In this document: positions 1 to 6,434 of the stretch, piece by piece
Layout of the letters: every line of letters begins with the position of its first letter
How positions within the stretch are numbered: position 1 is the stretch's first letter
NCBI GenBank assembly: GCA_003566395.1
Contig: PXDL01000561.1
Span: 1 to 7,541 of the forward strand
Source: Balneolia bacterium
GTDB taxonomy: Bacteria; Bacteroidota; Rhodothermia; Balneolales; Cyclonatronaceae
DNA length: 7,541 nucleotides
Reading direction: 5' to 3'
The notes under the pieces: generated by a model
The model's input: the letters and a program-made list of their open reading frames with translations, nothing else
Databases searched by the model: none
Told to the model about the DNA's origin: nothing
Program-made: the position numbers and the translations under genes

Positions 1-27
1 CCCTTAAACCTCATACCTATAAAACCT

Positions 28-50
28 GATCCCGGCAGGGGTCTCTTTTT
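28..50 (+). terminator. Possible intrinsic terminator or leader hairpin upstream of the pilin gene
   Basis: Six bases, gatccc (28-33), can pair with ggggtc (38-43) around a four-base loop ggca, with one G-T wobble pair. A run of T (46-50) follows. This is the shape of a short intrinsic terminator for an unseen gene on the left. It ends only about 24 bases before the ATG at 75, which leaves little room for a promoter in between. A TATAAA at 18-23 could instead be a -10 box, making the hairpin part of the pilin 5' leader (attenuator or RNA-stabilising stem). The sequence alone does not decide between these. Confidence 0.45.
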
Positions 51-74
51 AACCTTAAATAAACGTACAATACT

Positions 75-527
75 ATGGGACAACAACAACTTTTACTCGT
101 AATTCTGGTAACGATTATCGTCGGTATCGCTACAGTAGTAGCTATCAATATCTTCGGAACCAGCGCAGAACAAGCTAACGAAGACGCTGTGCGTCAGGAT
201 ATTGCTACGATCGCCACAGCCGCTCAAGGTTGGTTTATGAAACCGGAAATGCTCGGTGGTGGTGGAAACTCATTTGATGGAGTTAGTTTTCGAGACATAT
301 CTTTTCCGTGTGACGAGAGATTAGATGTCGATGGAAACATTGTACCAGTCGGAACTTGGGATGGTTCCGAATGTACAAATCCAAATGGAGTATATGAAAT
401 CACGTCTATTGAAGGTGATGGATCAAGCTTTACTGTTCAAGGTGATGGTGGAATGACAGAGGCGAGATTCACCACTACAGTAAGAAGAGGCTCAATGGCT
501 GACTTTACTGTTGGTACACAAGACTAA
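75..527 (+). CDS. Pilin-like protein, probable major filament subunit (MGQQQ type)
   Basis: Small exported filament subunit, 150 residues, predicted to sit in the inner membrane until assembled. A hydrophobic helix starts at Leu6 and runs to about residue 27, with Gly2 followed by three Gln. An amphipathic helix follows (about 29-52), as in type IV pilins. The rest is a small beta-rich globular domain with a Gly61-Gly64 run in the segment LGGGGNSF and two cysteines (Cys79, Cys100) that could form a disulfide. The usual pilin Glu at +5 after the cleavage glycine is absent. If cleaved after Gly2, the leader would be only two residues. I recall MGQQQLLL-type proteins with an LGGGGxSF segment in Rhodothermota, Balneolota and related phyla, usually annotated as hypothetical. 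The gene stands alone between two hairpins, which fits a separately and strongly expressed subunit. Its GC content is visibly lower than its neighbours' (41 of 100 bases in 301-400). There is no clear Shine-Dalgarno before ATG 75, but the start sits right before the signal-like segment. Pilin-like nature is likely; the role as major subunit is inference. Confidence 0.75.
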   Translation: MGQQQLLLVILVTIIVGIATVVAINIFGTSAEQANEDAVRQDIATIATAAQGWFMKPEMLGGGGNSFDGVSFRDISFPCDERLDVDGNIVPVGTWDGSECTNPNGVYEITSIEGDGSSFTVQGDGGMTEARFTTTVRRGSMADFTVGTQD

Positions 528-550
528 CATTCATAGAAACTAATGTTTTA

Positions 551-583
551 AGAGGCCGGCCCCAAAAGGCCGGCCTTTCTTTT
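551..583 (+). terminator. Strong intrinsic terminator after the pilin gene
   Basis: aggccggcc (553-561) pairs perfectly with ggccggcct (568-576) around a six-base loop, and the stem can extend to 551/578 with one G-T wobble. The right arm runs into TTTCTTTT (576-583). The GC-rich stem plus T-tract is a textbook intrinsic terminator. It lies 24 bases after the pilin stop codon and separates that gene from the pilC/pilB operon. Confidence 0.9.
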
Positions 584-659
584 CTCTGCGAGTCGCAGAA
601 TTCCCCCTGTTTCAACGCAACCTATACCAAGACACCTTATATGATACCGCGGGGCTACA

Positions 660-1997
660 ATGTCACAATTCAGATATATAGGAATCGCTCCGAACGGCCG
701 CACCGTACTGGCTGAGTTTGAAGAATCGAGCCGGAAAGAAGCCCAAAAGCGCGCCAAACGCCTGGAGACAAAACGTGCCCTCCAGACACAGAAACTTGAA
801 GAAAAAATAACCTGGCTGTATAAAGCCCGCAAAAACGGCAGCGGCTGGGTGGAAGGCGAGCAGGATGCCTATGCCGGCGAGGACGTGGAACGCGCCCTCA
901 TGCGGCTGGGCTATGCCGATGTAAAGGTCAAAAAGAAGGTCACCTTCTACAAGCCGGGAGTACCCACCGATGATGTGGTCACCTTTATCCGCTTGTCGGC
1001 CGATCTCCTTAGGCAAAAACTACCGTATGACGAAATCCTGACCCTGTTATTGCAGGATACCTCCAACAAACGCATGAAAGAGGTCATCAAACAGATACAG
1101 AAAGATCTGCGGGACGGTAAGGAAGGCCGCGAGGTCTATGCGCGTCATGAAGACGTATTCGGTAAATTTGCCGCCTACATGCTGGGCGTGGCCACCACCT
1201 CGGGTAATATCGCGGAGATTTTTGAAAGCACGGCCAAGTTTATGGAACGGGACGCCAATTTCAAGAAGAACCTGCGGCGCTCCCTCATGATGCCGTCCAT
1301 TACGGTACTCGCCATCATAGGCGTAATCCTGTTTTATGTGGGCTACATTTTCCCGGCCACGGCCGAAATGTTTGTACGCTTCGATATCGAGCTGCCGCCC
1401 ATGACGGCCTTTACCCTGGAGCTGAGCTACTGGATAAAAGATCAATGGCTGCTGCTAACCACCGTGTTCACGGCACCGGTAGTGTTTTTCATTGCCGCCC
1501 TGCGAACCGAAAAAGGGCGGCTCACCTTCGACCAATATGTGATCAAAATTCCGGTTATCGGGGATTTAATTCACAAAACGAGTATTGAAATTTTTGCCCG
1601 CGTCTTTTACACGCTCTACAGCGGATCGGGGCAGAATATAGAGGTCATTAAAATCGCCGCCGAGGCCTGCCGGAACACCTATATGGAAAAGCAGATCAAG
1701 GAAGTGGCAATTCGGATGATGCTGGAAGACGGAAAAGGACTGCTGGAGTCGCTGGAAGCCACGGGCGTGTTCACGCACACCGCGCTGAGCCGCTTCAAGC
1801 TTGGGGTGGAGTCGGGCGCGCTCAAGGAAAACGCCTTTCAGCTTGCCAACTATTATGAAACGCAGACCGGATACAAGATGGAATCGATGATCGATACCAT
1901 CAACCTGATAATCAACCTGTTTATCATGGTGGCCCTGATCATCATTACCGTGGTCTCTTCCGAGGCGGCCGTCATCAAACCAGCTTCAACTTTTTAA
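660..1997 (+). CDS. pilC: Type IV pilus / type II secretion inner-membrane platform protein (PilC/GspF family)
   Basis: Polytopic membrane platform that couples the assembly ATPase to the extraction of pilin subunits. It is 445 residues, slightly longer than the usual 400 or so. Two T2SSF domains are visible. The first spans about 103-230, with the family-typical FIRLSADLLRQKLPYDEIL (109-127) and HEDVFGKFAAYMLGVATTSG (163-182). The second spans about 307-433, with FARVFYTLYSGSG (312-324) and FKLGVESGALKE (379-390). Three membrane segments lie at about 211-232, 262-281 and 414-434, as expected for the family. The N-terminal region appears to hold two copies of the small module normally found once: about 4-45 (FRYIGIAPNG start) and about 52-95 (WLYKARKNG start). 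The second copy matches the family better. The ATG at 660 is chosen because FRYIGIAPNG right after it is the normal family beginning; there is no strong Shine-Dalgarno. It is the first gene after a terminator, so a promoter must lie in 584-659. pilC precedes pilB here, the reverse of many loci. PilC and GspF cannot be told apart from this protein alone. Confidence 0.93.
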   Translation: MSQFRYIGIAPNGRTVLAEFEESSRKEAQKRAKRLETKRALQTQKLEEKITWLYKARKNGSGWVEGEQDAYAGEDVERALMRLGYADVKVKKKVTFYKPGVPTDDVVTFIRLSADLLRQKLPYDEILTLLLQDTSNKRMKEVIKQIQKDLRDGKEGREVYARHEDVFGKFAAYMLGVATTSGNIAEIFESTAKFMERDANFKKNLRRSLMMPSITVLAIIGVILFYVGYIFPATAEMFVRFDIELPPMTAFTLELSYWIKDQWLLLTTVFTAPVVFFIAALRTEKGRLTFDQYVIKIPVIGDLIHKTSIEIFARVFYTLYSGSGQNIEVIKIAAEACRNTYMEKQIKEVAIRMMLEDGKGLLESLEATGVFTHTALSRFKLGVESGALKENAFQLANYYETQTGYKMESMIDTINLIINLFIMVALIIITVVSSEAAVIKPASTF

Positions 1998-2009
1998 TAC
2001 GGAACCAAA

Positions 2010-3797
2010 ATGTTAGCAACAAGCAGCGTAAAACGGAAAATGGGTGAAGCCTTGCTGGAGCGGGGCATCATCACCGAGCAGGTGCTGGAAGAAGCTCTCG
2101 CGATTATGGAGCGGGAGCCGGAGCACGTGCAGCGTCGTTTGCCGACCGTGCTGATAGAAGAGTTCGATGTGGATGAGGAGTCGGTCATGCGCCATGTGGC
2201 CGAGTTTTACGCCTTCAATGAAGTGGGCCTGGGCGACACCTACAAATCAGTGGAACAGGTCGAGCGCATTAGCAAGAGCAAAGAGCTTATACCGGAATCG
2301 CTGTTTGAGGAGATGATGCACATAAAGGCGCTGCCCTACCGCATCGACAACCAGAAAATCATTATTGCCACATCCAACCCGCTAAACCGGGAACTGCCGG
2401 AGCTTATTGAAAGGCTTCCGTTTCGTCAGCACGAAATCGCCTATCTGCCTTCGGAAAAAACCAGCTTCCTGATCTCCCAGGTATTTGAACAGAAAAACGA
2501 ATTTCTGGAACTGCTGGAAGAGTACGGTGAAAAAACCGAGTACATAGACGAGGAAGACGAAGACTTATTAGATGAGGAGCAAATAGATGCCGAGATCAAT
2601 CAGAGCATGCTCAACTCTCTGGTGGAAGGCATGCTGGTTGAGTCCGTGCGCCGGGATGTAAGTGATATTCACATTATTCCGGTAGATAAGTCTCATTCGG
2701 ATGTTTTCTTCCGCGTGGACGGCAATCTTCAGCTCTGGATCAAGCAGAACAACATTCGCCCCGAGGCCCTCAGCGCGGTCATTAAAGACAAGACGCGCAA
2801 CGTGGACCGTTTCGAGCGGGATTCCTCACAGGACGGATTTATTCAGCGGATGGTGGACGGTCATCAGATTCGGTACCGGGTTTCCATTATCCCGATGGTA
2901 GGAGCAGACTTCAACCGGAAATTTGAATCTATCGTAATCCGGATTCTGGACGACAGAAAAGTGATTACCGATCTCGAAAAACTCGGCCTTCAGAAAAATG
3001 CCAAAGATGCCTTTGTGAAGGCGATCAACAGGCCCTCAGGCATCGTGATTATCACCGGTCCGACGGGTAGCGGTAAATCGACCACCCTGGTGGCGGCGCT
3101 CTACTCGGTCATCAACCCCAGCGTAAACGTGCTGACGGTAGAAGAGCCGGTGGAATATTTGATCAGAGGCGCGCGACAGCTAAAGATCAGCGAGAAAATG
3201 ACCTTTGATCAGGCTATGCGTGGTATTCTCCGGCATGACCCGGATGTGGTACTTGTAGGTGAGATTCGCGACCTGAAAACAGCGGAAATCGCTATTAAAC
3301 TTGCCAATACGGGTCACCTTACGTTCTCCACGCTTCACACCAACGATGCGCCGAGCGCGGTAGCCCGACTCTACAAAATGGGGATCGAGCCGTTTCTGAT
3401 TGCGACCTCCATTAATCTGGTGATGGCACAGCGCCTGATCCGGAAACTGTGTGAACACTGCAAAGAGCCCGTGGAGAAAGATGAAGAACTCCGCGAGCTC
3501 GCTAAAGGGGTGGGATTCAATAAAGAAGACATTGAAGAAATCACCTTTTACCAGCCGGTGGGATGCCCGAAGTGCAACAAAGGCTACAAAGGCCGGATGG
3601 CCATACACGAAGCCCTGTACTTCGATAAGCATCTGAAAAAACTCATCTATGATGCCGGCGGCAATATAGATGAAGAAATGATACGAAAAACAGCCATTGA
3701 TGCGGGTATGCTTACGCTGCGCGCCTCGGGCCGGCTTCGTATCCGAAACGGCTTCACTTCCATACAGGAAGTGGTAGCTGCAACCATAGAAGATTAA
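2010..3797 (+). CDS. pilB: Type IV filament assembly ATPase (PilB/GspE family)
   Basis: Cytoplasmic hexameric ATPase that powers filament assembly, 595 residues, full length. An N-terminal MshEN-like domain (about 8-70, with KMGEALLERGIITEQVLEEAL at 10-30 as one helical repeat) is followed by a second N-domain (about 80-165) and a very acidic linker (about 175-194). The N2 domain contains VSDIHIIP (217-224). The core ATPase has Walker A GPTGSGKST (350-358), an Asp-box-type segment TVEEPVEY (376-383), Walker B VVLVGEIR (413-420, Glu418) and a His box TGHLTFSTLHTND (434-446). A tetracysteine zinc site is formed by Cys481, Cys484, Cys519 and Cys522; this is typical of PilB/GspE and absent from PilT. 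The C-terminus TLRASGR...GFTSIQEVVAAT (569-592) is also typical. All catalytic motifs look intact, so it should be active. The MshEN-like motifs are degenerate: in the first, Lys10 and Met33 replace the usual Arg and Gln; in the second (43-66), Pro45 and Phe66 replace the usual Gly and Gln. Cyclic-di-GMP binding is therefore uncertain. It lies 12 bases after pilC, with GGAA at 2001-2004. Confidence 0.96.
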   Translation: MLATSSVKRKMGEALLERGIITEQVLEEALAIMEREPEHVQRRLPTVLIEEFDVDEESVMRHVAEFYAFNEVGLGDTYKSVEQVERISKSKELIPESLFEEMMHIKALPYRIDNQKIIIATSNPLNRELPELIERLPFRQHEIAYLPSEKTSFLISQVFEQKNEFLELLEEYGEKTEYIDEEDEDLLDEEQIDAEINQSMLNSLVEGMLVESVRRDVSDIHIIPVDKSHSDVFFRVDGNLQLWIKQNNIRPEALSAVIKDKTRNVDRFERDSSQDGFIQRMVDGHQIRYRVSIIPMVGADFNRKFESIVIRILDDRKVITDLEKLGLQKNAKDAFVKAINRPSGIVIITGPTGSGKSTTLVAALYSVINPSVNVLTVEEPVEYLIRGARQLKISEKMTFDQAMRGILRHDPDVVLVGEIRDLKTAEIAIKLANTGHLTFSTLHTNDAPSAVARLYKMGIEPFLIATSINLVMAQRLIRKLCEHCKEPVEKDEELRELAKGVGFNKEDIEEITFYQPVGCPKCNKGYKGRMAIHEALYFDKHLKKLIYDAGGNIDEEMIRKTAIDAGMLTLRASGRLRIRNGFTSIQEVVAATIED

Positions 3798-3808
3798 CAA
3801 CACGAGCC

Positions 3809-4297
3809 ATGAGCGGTTATTCAGAATTACTGATTACGATGGGGGCCCTTGCACTATTTGGTGCATTTGCCCTGCACGTACACTCTATGACGAGTTCGGG
3901 TACCACCCGGTCGCACCTAAACGAGGTGCAGATAGAGGCGGTACGTATTGCGGAATCGGTAGTTCGCCGGGCCGTGGCTCTCCCCTTTGATGAATTGACG
4001 GCAGATGAACCCTTATCCGGGAACAACCCATCCGGATTAACGCACCGCAACGAATTCGGCATGAGCACCGGACAGACCCAGCCCGCGGATTTTGATGATT
4101 TCGAGGGCTTTAGCTGGGATGTAGAAGGTGTTTACGGCACATATACCGTAAGCTGCGAGGTGAGGTATGTAACCCACAACGGGAATGCTTTTCATACAAC
4201 ACCTGTACGCACGCTTCGAAAACGACTTACCGTACGCGTAAGCCACCCGGCCATGAACGAGCCGGCAGAGATGAACTACATCAGAAGTTACCACTAA
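3809..4297 (+). CDS. Pilin-like minor subunit, PilV/GspI-like (V1)
   Basis: 162-residue protein with an N-terminal hydrophobic segment (about 7-24, ending in ALHVHS) and a soluble domain outside the membrane. After the anchor comes an amphipathic helix with EVQIEAVRIAES (39-50), the kind of helix seen after the anchor in PilV/GspI minor pilins. Next come PFDELTADEP (59-68), FDDFEGFSWDVEG (95-107), which looks like the beta-sheet region of this class, and a basic strand around RTLRKRLTVRVS (134-145). There is a single cysteine (Cys116), so no internal disulfide. No canonical prepilin cleavage motif is present: Gly3 is followed by Tyr-Ser-Glu, with Glu at +3 rather than +5. It starts 11 bases after pilB and appears to be translationally linked to it. 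It resembles the gene at 6435 in length class and helix pattern. Assignment to the V/I class rests on these patterns and position, not on a database match; it could be another pseudopilin class. Confidence 0.7.
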   Translation: MSGYSELLITMGALALFGAFALHVHSMTSSGTTRSHLNEVQIEAVRIAESVVRRAVALPFDELTADEPLSGNNPSGLTHRNEFGMSTGQTQPADFDDFEGFSWDVEGVYGTYTVSCEVRYVTHNGNAFHTTPVRTLRKRLTVRVSHPAMNEPAEMNYIRSYH

Positions 4298-4309
4298 TAC
4301 ATAGGGGAA

Positions 4310-4795
4310 ATGGAAACCATACATCTGCATACAAAACCAGAAACAGACAAAGTGCTGGATAACCCACCGGGGATTTTCCGGTCATTCAAGCGTAACGAAC
4401 TTCGTGAGCTGCTTGGAACCGGAAAAGTGGAGCATATCGAAGCGCTTACAGACCTCCAGATCAGCGGCGAGAACAAGCCGATGGAAGGATTTTTAATAAT
4501 TGAAGGAATGGTAGAGGCCCGGAAAATGGGCCGGCAGATTGAGCAGTACATGGCGGGCGATTTCATAGGTGAAGGATTCCTTCATTCGCGTGTGCTGAAC
4601 AACTGCCAGCTCAGGGCAACGATACCCACCATGATTCTGACCTTTAACCGGGAAGATTTGGTGGGATTTTTCAAGGAAAAACCCGAGCGGCTGCTCAAGG
4701 TTTTTACCATGAATGTAATTGAATCGCAGCAGCGGCATATATGCATGCTGTACAAGCGAATATCCGATATTCTTAAACAAAATGAGGGTAAGTAA
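4310..4795 (+). CDS. Cyclic-nucleotide-binding-like domain protein without DNA-binding domain
   Basis: 161-residue soluble protein with no signal peptide or membrane segment. The central part reads as a CRP/PKA-type cyclic-nucleotide-binding fold. Beta strands around GFLIIEGMVEARK (60-72) are followed by GDFIGEGFL (83-91), where the phosphate-binding cassette of CRP-like proteins begins with a similar GE. Then come RATIPTMILTFNREDLVGFF (102-121) and PERLLKVFTMNVIE (125-138), the usual strand and C-helix pattern. The C-terminus is helical (138-158) and stops there, with no helix-turn-helix, so it is not a CRP-type transcription factor. At the cassette position where CRP has the phosphate-binding Arg, this protein has Asn97 or Asn98. 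It may therefore bind another ligand or none. It lies between V1 and W1, and its TAA is immediately followed by the W1 ATG, so the two are probably translationally coupled. A role as cytoplasmic regulator or partner of PilB/PilC is inference. AGGGG at 4303-4307 lies just before the start. Confidence 0.72.
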   Translation: METIHLHTKPETDKVLDNPPGIFRSFKRNELRELLGTGKVEHIEALTDLQISGENKPMEGFLIIEGMVEARKMGRQIEQYMAGDFIGEGFLHSRVLNNCQLRATIPTMILTFNREDLVGFFKEKPERLLKVFTMNVIESQQRHICMLYKRISDILKQNEGK

Positions 4796-5338
4796 ATGAA
4801 AATCGGGCTGGTGGCATCCATGATGATTGCAGGACTGCTTTGGATAGCGGTGATTCAGTTGAATCATCACTTCTACGCCTCTACGGGTACGCAGACCATG
4901 CAGCATATGGAAAAAATCAAAAATGAAAGCTTCATAACCCTGCTCGAGCGGGACCTTATGCGAATGGGGTTCGGCGTGAGCGGACACGGGTTGGTAGCTG
5001 CCGACAGCTCGATCGTTTCATTTGAAACCGATTTTGAGAATAACGGGGTGATAAAGACCGTCTCGTGGTACAAAGCCGTGCAGGACTCTTCAGCTTCACC
5101 GCTGCGGTATGTGCTGATTCGGGAAACACCGGACGGCGCGATGGATTACGATCTGAATGTGAAGGATTTCTACTTCGAATACCTGAACAATCAGATGGAG
5201 CCGGCAGCGGACCTGGGCGAGATACGTCATGTCCGCTACTTTCTTATCACCGAGGCAAAACAGGGTTTCGGGCTGTTGCGTGAACGCCACGCCATTTCCC
5301 GTACCCTTACGCCGAGAAACCTTGAACTGGGACTTTAG
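4796..5338 (+). CDS. Pilin-like minor subunit, PilW/GspJ-like (W1)
   Basis: 180-residue protein with an N-terminal hydrophobic anchor (about 4-21) that follows MKIG directly. FITLLERDLMRMGFG (46-60) is the long-helix signature seen in PilW/GspJ minor pilins, where a DL/R-x-x-G-(F/Y) pattern recurs. The globular part alternates strands: SSIVSFETDF (71-80), VIKTVSWYKA (85-94), LRYVLIRET (103-111), VKDFYFEYLN (122-131) and IRHVRYFLITEA (143-154). The protein ends in a basic strand and RNLEL (174-178), also seen as RNMHL at the end of the gene at 6852. It has no cysteine. Gly4 could be a cleavage residue but no Glu follows at +5. GAGGG (4784-4788) lies seven bases before the ATG, and the ATG abuts the preceding stop, which supports this start. 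It probably forms the filament tip complex with the V and X proteins. The W/J assignment is based on pattern. Confidence 0.72.
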   Translation: MKIGLVASMMIAGLLWIAVIQLNHHFYASTGTQTMQHMEKIKNESFITLLERDLMRMGFGVSGHGLVAADSSIVSFETDFENNGVIKTVSWYKAVQDSSASPLRYVLIRETPDGAMDYDLNVKDFYFEYLNNQMEPAADLGEIRHVRYFLITEAKQGFGLLRERHAISRTLTPRNLELGL

Positions 5339-5341
5339 GAG
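5337..5341 (+). promoter_or_regulatory. Shine-Dalgarno for X1, overlapping the W1 stop codon
   Basis: AGGAG lies six bases before the ATG at 5348 and shares two bases with the TAG stop of W1 (5336-5338). Ribosomes finishing W1 would sit on the X1 initiation site, so W1 and X1 are probably translated together. It fixes the X1 start. Confidence 0.75.
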
Positions 5342-5347
5342 AATACT

Positions 5348-6400
5348 ATGGGACGTGGATTACTCATTTTTATAGCAGGCATGTTTATAGTGGTCGGTAT
5401 AATGAATATCGGCTCACAACAGCGCACCTTGTCTTCCGAGCAGGAAATGTCGGAAAACGTGCACTACAAACTGGCCTTTAACAACGCGATGTCGGCCGGA
5501 GAGCTGGCCGCGCAGGACATCATGCTCAACCATGCCAATTATACGTCGGGTGGTACCTACAACATCACCTTTGAAGAAGGACCGGCCGAGGTGGACATCA
5601 GCCGTCAGGGAAATATTTTCACGCTGGTATCTCAGGCGATCTCCAACGGGGTGATTGCCGAAATGCAGTCGCGGTATTTTTGGGAGAGCGATGCCTTCAT
5701 TCCGGATGTTCACGGAGCTATCGGTATCTATAGTGAAAACCTGAATTTCAATGTAGCAGGTAATGCCTTTGAAATAAACGGGAACGACCATTTTTCAGGG
5801 GGCGGAATCAATCCGGAGGGCAACCACACCAACGGTATTGCGGTGAACTATGACCCCATCAAAACCTACATAGAAGGTGAGTTGAATAATCAGCAGCAAG
5901 ATAACATAGAAGGAGCTTGCGGAACGCCCTGTATTAAAACGATAGATGCCGATGTATCCGCCTTTGAATCTGCCATCGAATTTCTGGCCGGTCAGGCCGA
6001 TGAATACCACACCGGGTATTTTACCGCCGCCGGTGAAGGATCTCTCGGTACGCCTGAAAATCCTAAAATAATTGTGGTGGAAAACGGCACTCTTGAATTG
6101 TCGAACGCGACCGGCACGGGCATCATAATAATCCGGGACAATGGTGAGCTGGATGTGCGCGGAAATCTGGATTATTACGAAGGTCTCATTTTTGTTCAGG
6201 GATCTGCCAAACTGGTCCGTGGCAACGTGAACATTTACGGGGCCATGATTTTCGGCGGCCTCGATCCGGAGCTTGAAATCGATATCGATCTGCGCGGCAA
6301 CGTGCACATCCGGTATTCGGGCGAGGTGATCGACTATCTCAACAGCTCGCTTTCATCCCGATTTTCGGGGCGTCTCACCCTGCTCGGCCATTACTATTAA
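5348..6400 (+). CDS. Large pilin-like tip protein, PilX/GspK-like, with C-terminal beta-repeat domain (X1)
   Basis: 350-residue protein, the largest of the small-gene set. An N-terminal hydrophobic anchor (about 4-22, after MGRG) leads into a long amphipathic helix (about 30-62, with YKLAFNNAMSAGELAAQDIM at 40-59), as in PilX N-terminal domains. A small beta domain follows (70-112). From about 122 comes IPDVHGAIGIY and then NVAGNAFEINGNDH (135-148), a pattern I recall from PilX-type proteins carrying a DUF7305-like domain. An insert holds a close cysteine pair CGTPC (191-195). From about 239 to 325, short hydrophobic strands are separated by glycine and asparagine turns: KIIVVENGTLELSN, GIIIIRDNGELDVRGN, GLIFVQGSAKLVRGN and VNIYGAMIFGG. 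This suggests a parallel beta-helix. Such a domain would be exposed at the filament tip or surface and may bind a partner or substrate (inference). AGGAG at 5337-5341 supports the start. No Glu occurs at +5 after a cleavage glycine. Confidence 0.72.
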   Translation: MGRGLLIFIAGMFIVVGIMNIGSQQRTLSSEQEMSENVHYKLAFNNAMSAGELAAQDIMLNHANYTSGGTYNITFEEGPAEVDISRQGNIFTLVSQAISNGVIAEMQSRYFWESDAFIPDVHGAIGIYSENLNFNVAGNAFEINGNDHFSGGGINPEGNHTNGIAVNYDPIKTYIEGELNNQQQDNIEGACGTPCIKTIDADVSAFESAIEFLAGQADEYHTGYFTAAGEGSLGTPENPKIIVVENGTLELSNATGTGIIIIRDNGELDVRGNLDYYEGLIFVQGSAKLVRGNVNIYGAMIFGGLDPELEIDIDLRGNVHIRYSGEVIDYLNSSLSSRFSGRLTLLGHYY

Positions 6401-6434
6401 ACTGAAACTTTAACCAAGCTGCGGAAGCCGAAAA

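Noticed and set aside
255..266. GGT-GGT-GGT-GGA run as a variable microsatellite in the pilin gene
   Set aside because: Four in-frame glycine codons in a segment I remember as conserved in this pilin type; too short to suggest a contingency repeat.
554..575. Two copies of the palindrome ggccggcc (554-561 and 568-575) as a possible protein-binding repeat
   Set aside because: The two copies are the arms of the terminator stem and are fully explained by it.
609..645. Possible promoter for pilC with a TATGAT at 640-645
   Set aside because: A promoter is expected somewhere in 584-659, but the -35 region at the right spacing is poor, the site is very close to the ATG at 660, and the promoter consensus of this host is not certain, so no site is called.
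3133..3160. TVEEPVEY in PilB, with Glu where many relatives have Asp in the Asp box
   Set aside because: A conservative acidic-for-acidic change that occurs within the family. The other catalytic motifs are intact, so it is not evidence of lost activity.
3180..3803. 207-codon open frame on the - strand opposite the pilB C-terminus
   Set aside because: It lies wholly antisense to a gene with intact catalytic and zinc-binding motifs. Its product shows no recognisable domain and is explained by the codon bias of pilB.
4310..4795. CRP/FNR-type transcription regulator
   Set aside because: The protein ends after the helix that follows the cyclic-nucleotide-binding-like fold. No helix-turn-helix domain follows and the next gene starts immediately.
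4493..4987. 164-codon open frame on the - strand across the cyclic-nucleotide-like gene and W1
   Set aside because: It spans the boundary of two convincing + strand genes that are directly abutted, and its product has no coherent domain.
5795..6307. 170-codon open frame on the - strand opposite X1
   Set aside because: Antisense to the beta-repeat region of X1. There is no independent start-site signal and no family pattern, so it is a shadow frame.
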